A stretch of 5,545 nt of DNA from Pseudomonadota bacterium. Its GTDB lineage: Bacteria > Pseudomonadota > Alphaproteobacteria > Azospirillales > Azospirillaceae. The stretch lies in contig JAEYOB010000200.1 in the NCBI GenBank assembly GCA_023412175.1, forward strand, positions 1 through 5,545, read 5' to 3'. Under the pieces are notes generated by a model, which was not told the DNA's origin, did no database searches, and was given only the letters and a program-made list of their open reading frames with translations. Numbering within the stretch: position 1 is the first letter of the stretch; every line of letters begins with the position of its first letter. Below, piece by piece: positions 4,705-5,545 of the stretch. Made by a program: the position numbers and the translations under genes.

Positions 4705-5545
4705 TCAGGCTTGCAGGGCCGAGAGCCACGCGTTGATCTGGGCGACCGACATGACCTGCACTTTGGCTGCGGGAATGGAACTGGCCTGGGCCTTGGACAT
4801 GGCTGCGAGGTTTTCCGGGCTCAGCCCCGTGATCTGGTTGTTGGTCAGGCTGGCGATCTGGGCGGGAGACAGCACGCTGATCTGCGTCGAGGTCAGCGCC
4901 GCGATGTTGTCGCGGCTCACCGCCGCCATCTGCTCGGTGGTCAGCGATGCGATCTGCGCGAATTGCAGGGCCGGGAACTGGCTTGTCGTCAACGCGCCGA
5001 TCTGAGTCGGCCTCAGTGCGGCCAGTTGGGTCTCCGCCAGGGCGGCGAAGCTGGCGGTGCCGAGCCCGGCCAGCGCCGCCGTGTTCAGGGCAGCCACCTG
5101 GGCGGTCGACAAGGCGGTGAACTGGACGGTGGTCAGCGATTCCAGTTGGGTGGCGGTCAGGCCGGAGACTTGGGTGGATGAAAGTGCGCCGGGGATGCCG
5201 TCGCCCAGCGCGCCCAGTTGGGTCGTCGTCAGCGCACCGATCTGGGTTGGGGTCAGGCTGTCCCGTTGGGCCGTTGTCAGGCTCGCGATGCCGTTGGCGC
5301 TGAGCCCGGCGAGCGCCGCCGTGCTCAGGGCGGCCACCTGCCTGGCCGACAGCTCGCCGATGTCGGCGGCGTTCAGCCCCGCCAGTTGGGCCGAGGTCAG
5401 GCTCGCGACCTGCGCGGAACTCAGCCCGGCGACCTGGGCGGCCGACAGCGCCGAGACGTTGTCAGCGCTCAGGGCCTGGAGCTGGGACGAGGTCAGCGCG
5501 CCGAGTTGCGTGTTGCTCAGCGCTACGACGTTGGCCGTGCTGAGC
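4705..5545 (-). CDS. Octapeptide-repeat protein of unknown function (C-terminal part; 5' end beyond the window)
   Basis: The frame is open from the right edge to TGA at 4707-4705, giving 279 visible residues and no start. I do not recognise the family. Apart from one leading Leu and the C-terminal LSALQA, every residue falls into 34 consecutive 8-residue units without a single register break. Position 1 is S/T in 26 of 34, position 4 is Q in 23 (N or D in 5 more), position 5 is I/V/L/F/M in 31 and position 8 is L in 29. There are no Cys, few charged residues and a single Trp, in the last unit. The final four units are degenerate, as is common for the capping end of a repeat array. No signal peptide, membrane segment or anchor is visible, but the N-terminus is missing. 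A GTG at 5337 is only an internal Val codon of the array, not a start. The composition would suit a secreted or surface repeat protein; that is speculation. The gene is co-directional with the oxidoreductase operon but separated by 190 nt, so a functional link is not implied. Confidence 0.85.
   Translation of the reverse strand, partial: LSTANVVALSNTQLGALTSSQLQALSADNVSALSAAQVAGLSSAQVASLTSAQLAGLNAADIGELSARQVAALSTAALAGLSANGIASLTTAQRDSLTPTQIGALTTTQLGALGDGIPGALSSTQVSGLTATQLESLTTVQFTALSTAQVAALNTAALAGLGTASFAALAETQLAALRPTQIGALTTSQFPALQFAQIASLTTEQMAAVSRDNIAALTSTQISVLSPAQIASLTNNQITGLSPENLAAMSKAQASSIPAAKVQVMSVAQINAWLSALQA
4966..5109 (-). repeat. Higher-order repeat copy A (octads 19-24), matching 5206-5349
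   Basis: Six octads align to the six octads 240 bp away with 29 of 48 residues identical by my count; the best part, 5057-5110 against 5297-5350, has 45 of 54 bases identical. The offset is exactly ten octads, which points to duplication of a ten-unit block or unequal crossing-over. Confidence 0.6.
5206..5349 (-). repeat. Higher-order repeat copy B (octads 9-14), matching 4966-5109
   Basis: Partner of the copy at 4966-5109. Shared units include S-x-x-QVAAL, [SN]TAALAGL and [TR]PTQIGAL in the same order. The other four octads of the ten-unit block are much less alike, so either the duplication is old or the similarity covers only part of the block. Confidence 0.6.

Larger units (their letters stand above)
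4726..5541 (-). repeat. In-frame array of 34 tandem 24-bp (8-residue) repeats
   Basis: The coding repeats have a strict 24-bp period, visible on the plus strand as recurring CAG/GTCAG (antisense of the Leu codon at position 8) followed by GATCTG or AGTTGG-like blocks (antisense of Gln-Ile/Leu). Units differ at DNA level but keep the protein pattern, so the array is old and under protein-level selection, not a young microsatellite. It continues beyond the right edge. Confidence 0.9.

Noticed and set aside
4699..5181. Plus-strand frame that resembles a pentapeptide-repeat protein
   Set aside because: It is the antisense echo of the 24-bp coding repeat. The minus-strand frame is open to the window edge with a far more regular octad pattern, and it has a sensible stop.
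4726..5541. TAL-effector-like repeats (LTxxQVxxL resembles the start of a TALE repeat)
   Set aside because: TALE repeats are 33-35 residues long with a variable di-residue. Here the period is 8 throughout and no such unit exists. The likeness is limited to a helix N-cap motif.
4726..5541. CRISPR array
   Set aside because: The 24-bp period is in-frame coding repeat without identical repeats alternating with unique spacers.

Overview
The window is a high-GC bacterial stretch. All real genes lie on the minus strand, so they are read from the right edge to the left. The very high GC at third codon positions, consistent GGAGG ribosome binding sites and the protein sequences suggest an alphaproteobacterium, with an Azospirillum/Rhodospirillales-like relative as my best guess. 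This is inference; there is no rRNA or other taxonomic marker here. The left end carries a near-perfect remnant of the Nextera/Tn5 mosaic-end adapter, so the window very probably begins at the end of a draft contig.

Layout in transcription order (right to left): (1) 5545-4705 is the C-terminal 279 residues of a large protein of unknown function. It is made almost entirely of an 8-residue repeat with the approximate pattern [ST]-x-x-Q-[IVLF]-x-x-L, 34 units in strict register. Its N-terminus is outside the window. (2) 4704-4515 is a 190-base intergenic region with three separate inverted repeats. One is a 13-bp-stem hairpin. Another has the TGGT-N3-ACCA core typical of GntR/FadR-type (PdhR-like) operators. 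(3) 4514-1 is a tightly packed four-gene operon for a 2-oxoacid:ferredoxin oxidoreductase, most like the pyruvate class, in the order gamma (3957-4514), alpha (2687-3940), beta (1665-2672), then a GltD-like FAD/NAD(P) oxidoreductase fused to a 2x[4Fe-4S] ferredoxin domain (1-1665, cut at the contig end).

How the operon works together: alpha and beta together hold thiamine diphosphate and decarboxylate a 2-oxoacid to an acyl-CoA. Beta carries the proximal [4Fe-4S] cluster and gamma completes the catalytic core. The usual small ferredoxin-like delta subunit is absent from the visible operon. The C-terminal ferredoxin domain of the fourth protein could replace it and pass electrons through FAD to NAD(P). 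The complex would then make NAD(P)H directly, or run in reverse. Gene spacings of 16 and 14 nt and a 1-nt stop/start overlap indicate one translationally coupled transcript.

The most novel item is the octapeptide-repeat protein. The most useful regulatory lead is the PdhR/FadR-like dyad upstream of the oxidoreductase operon.
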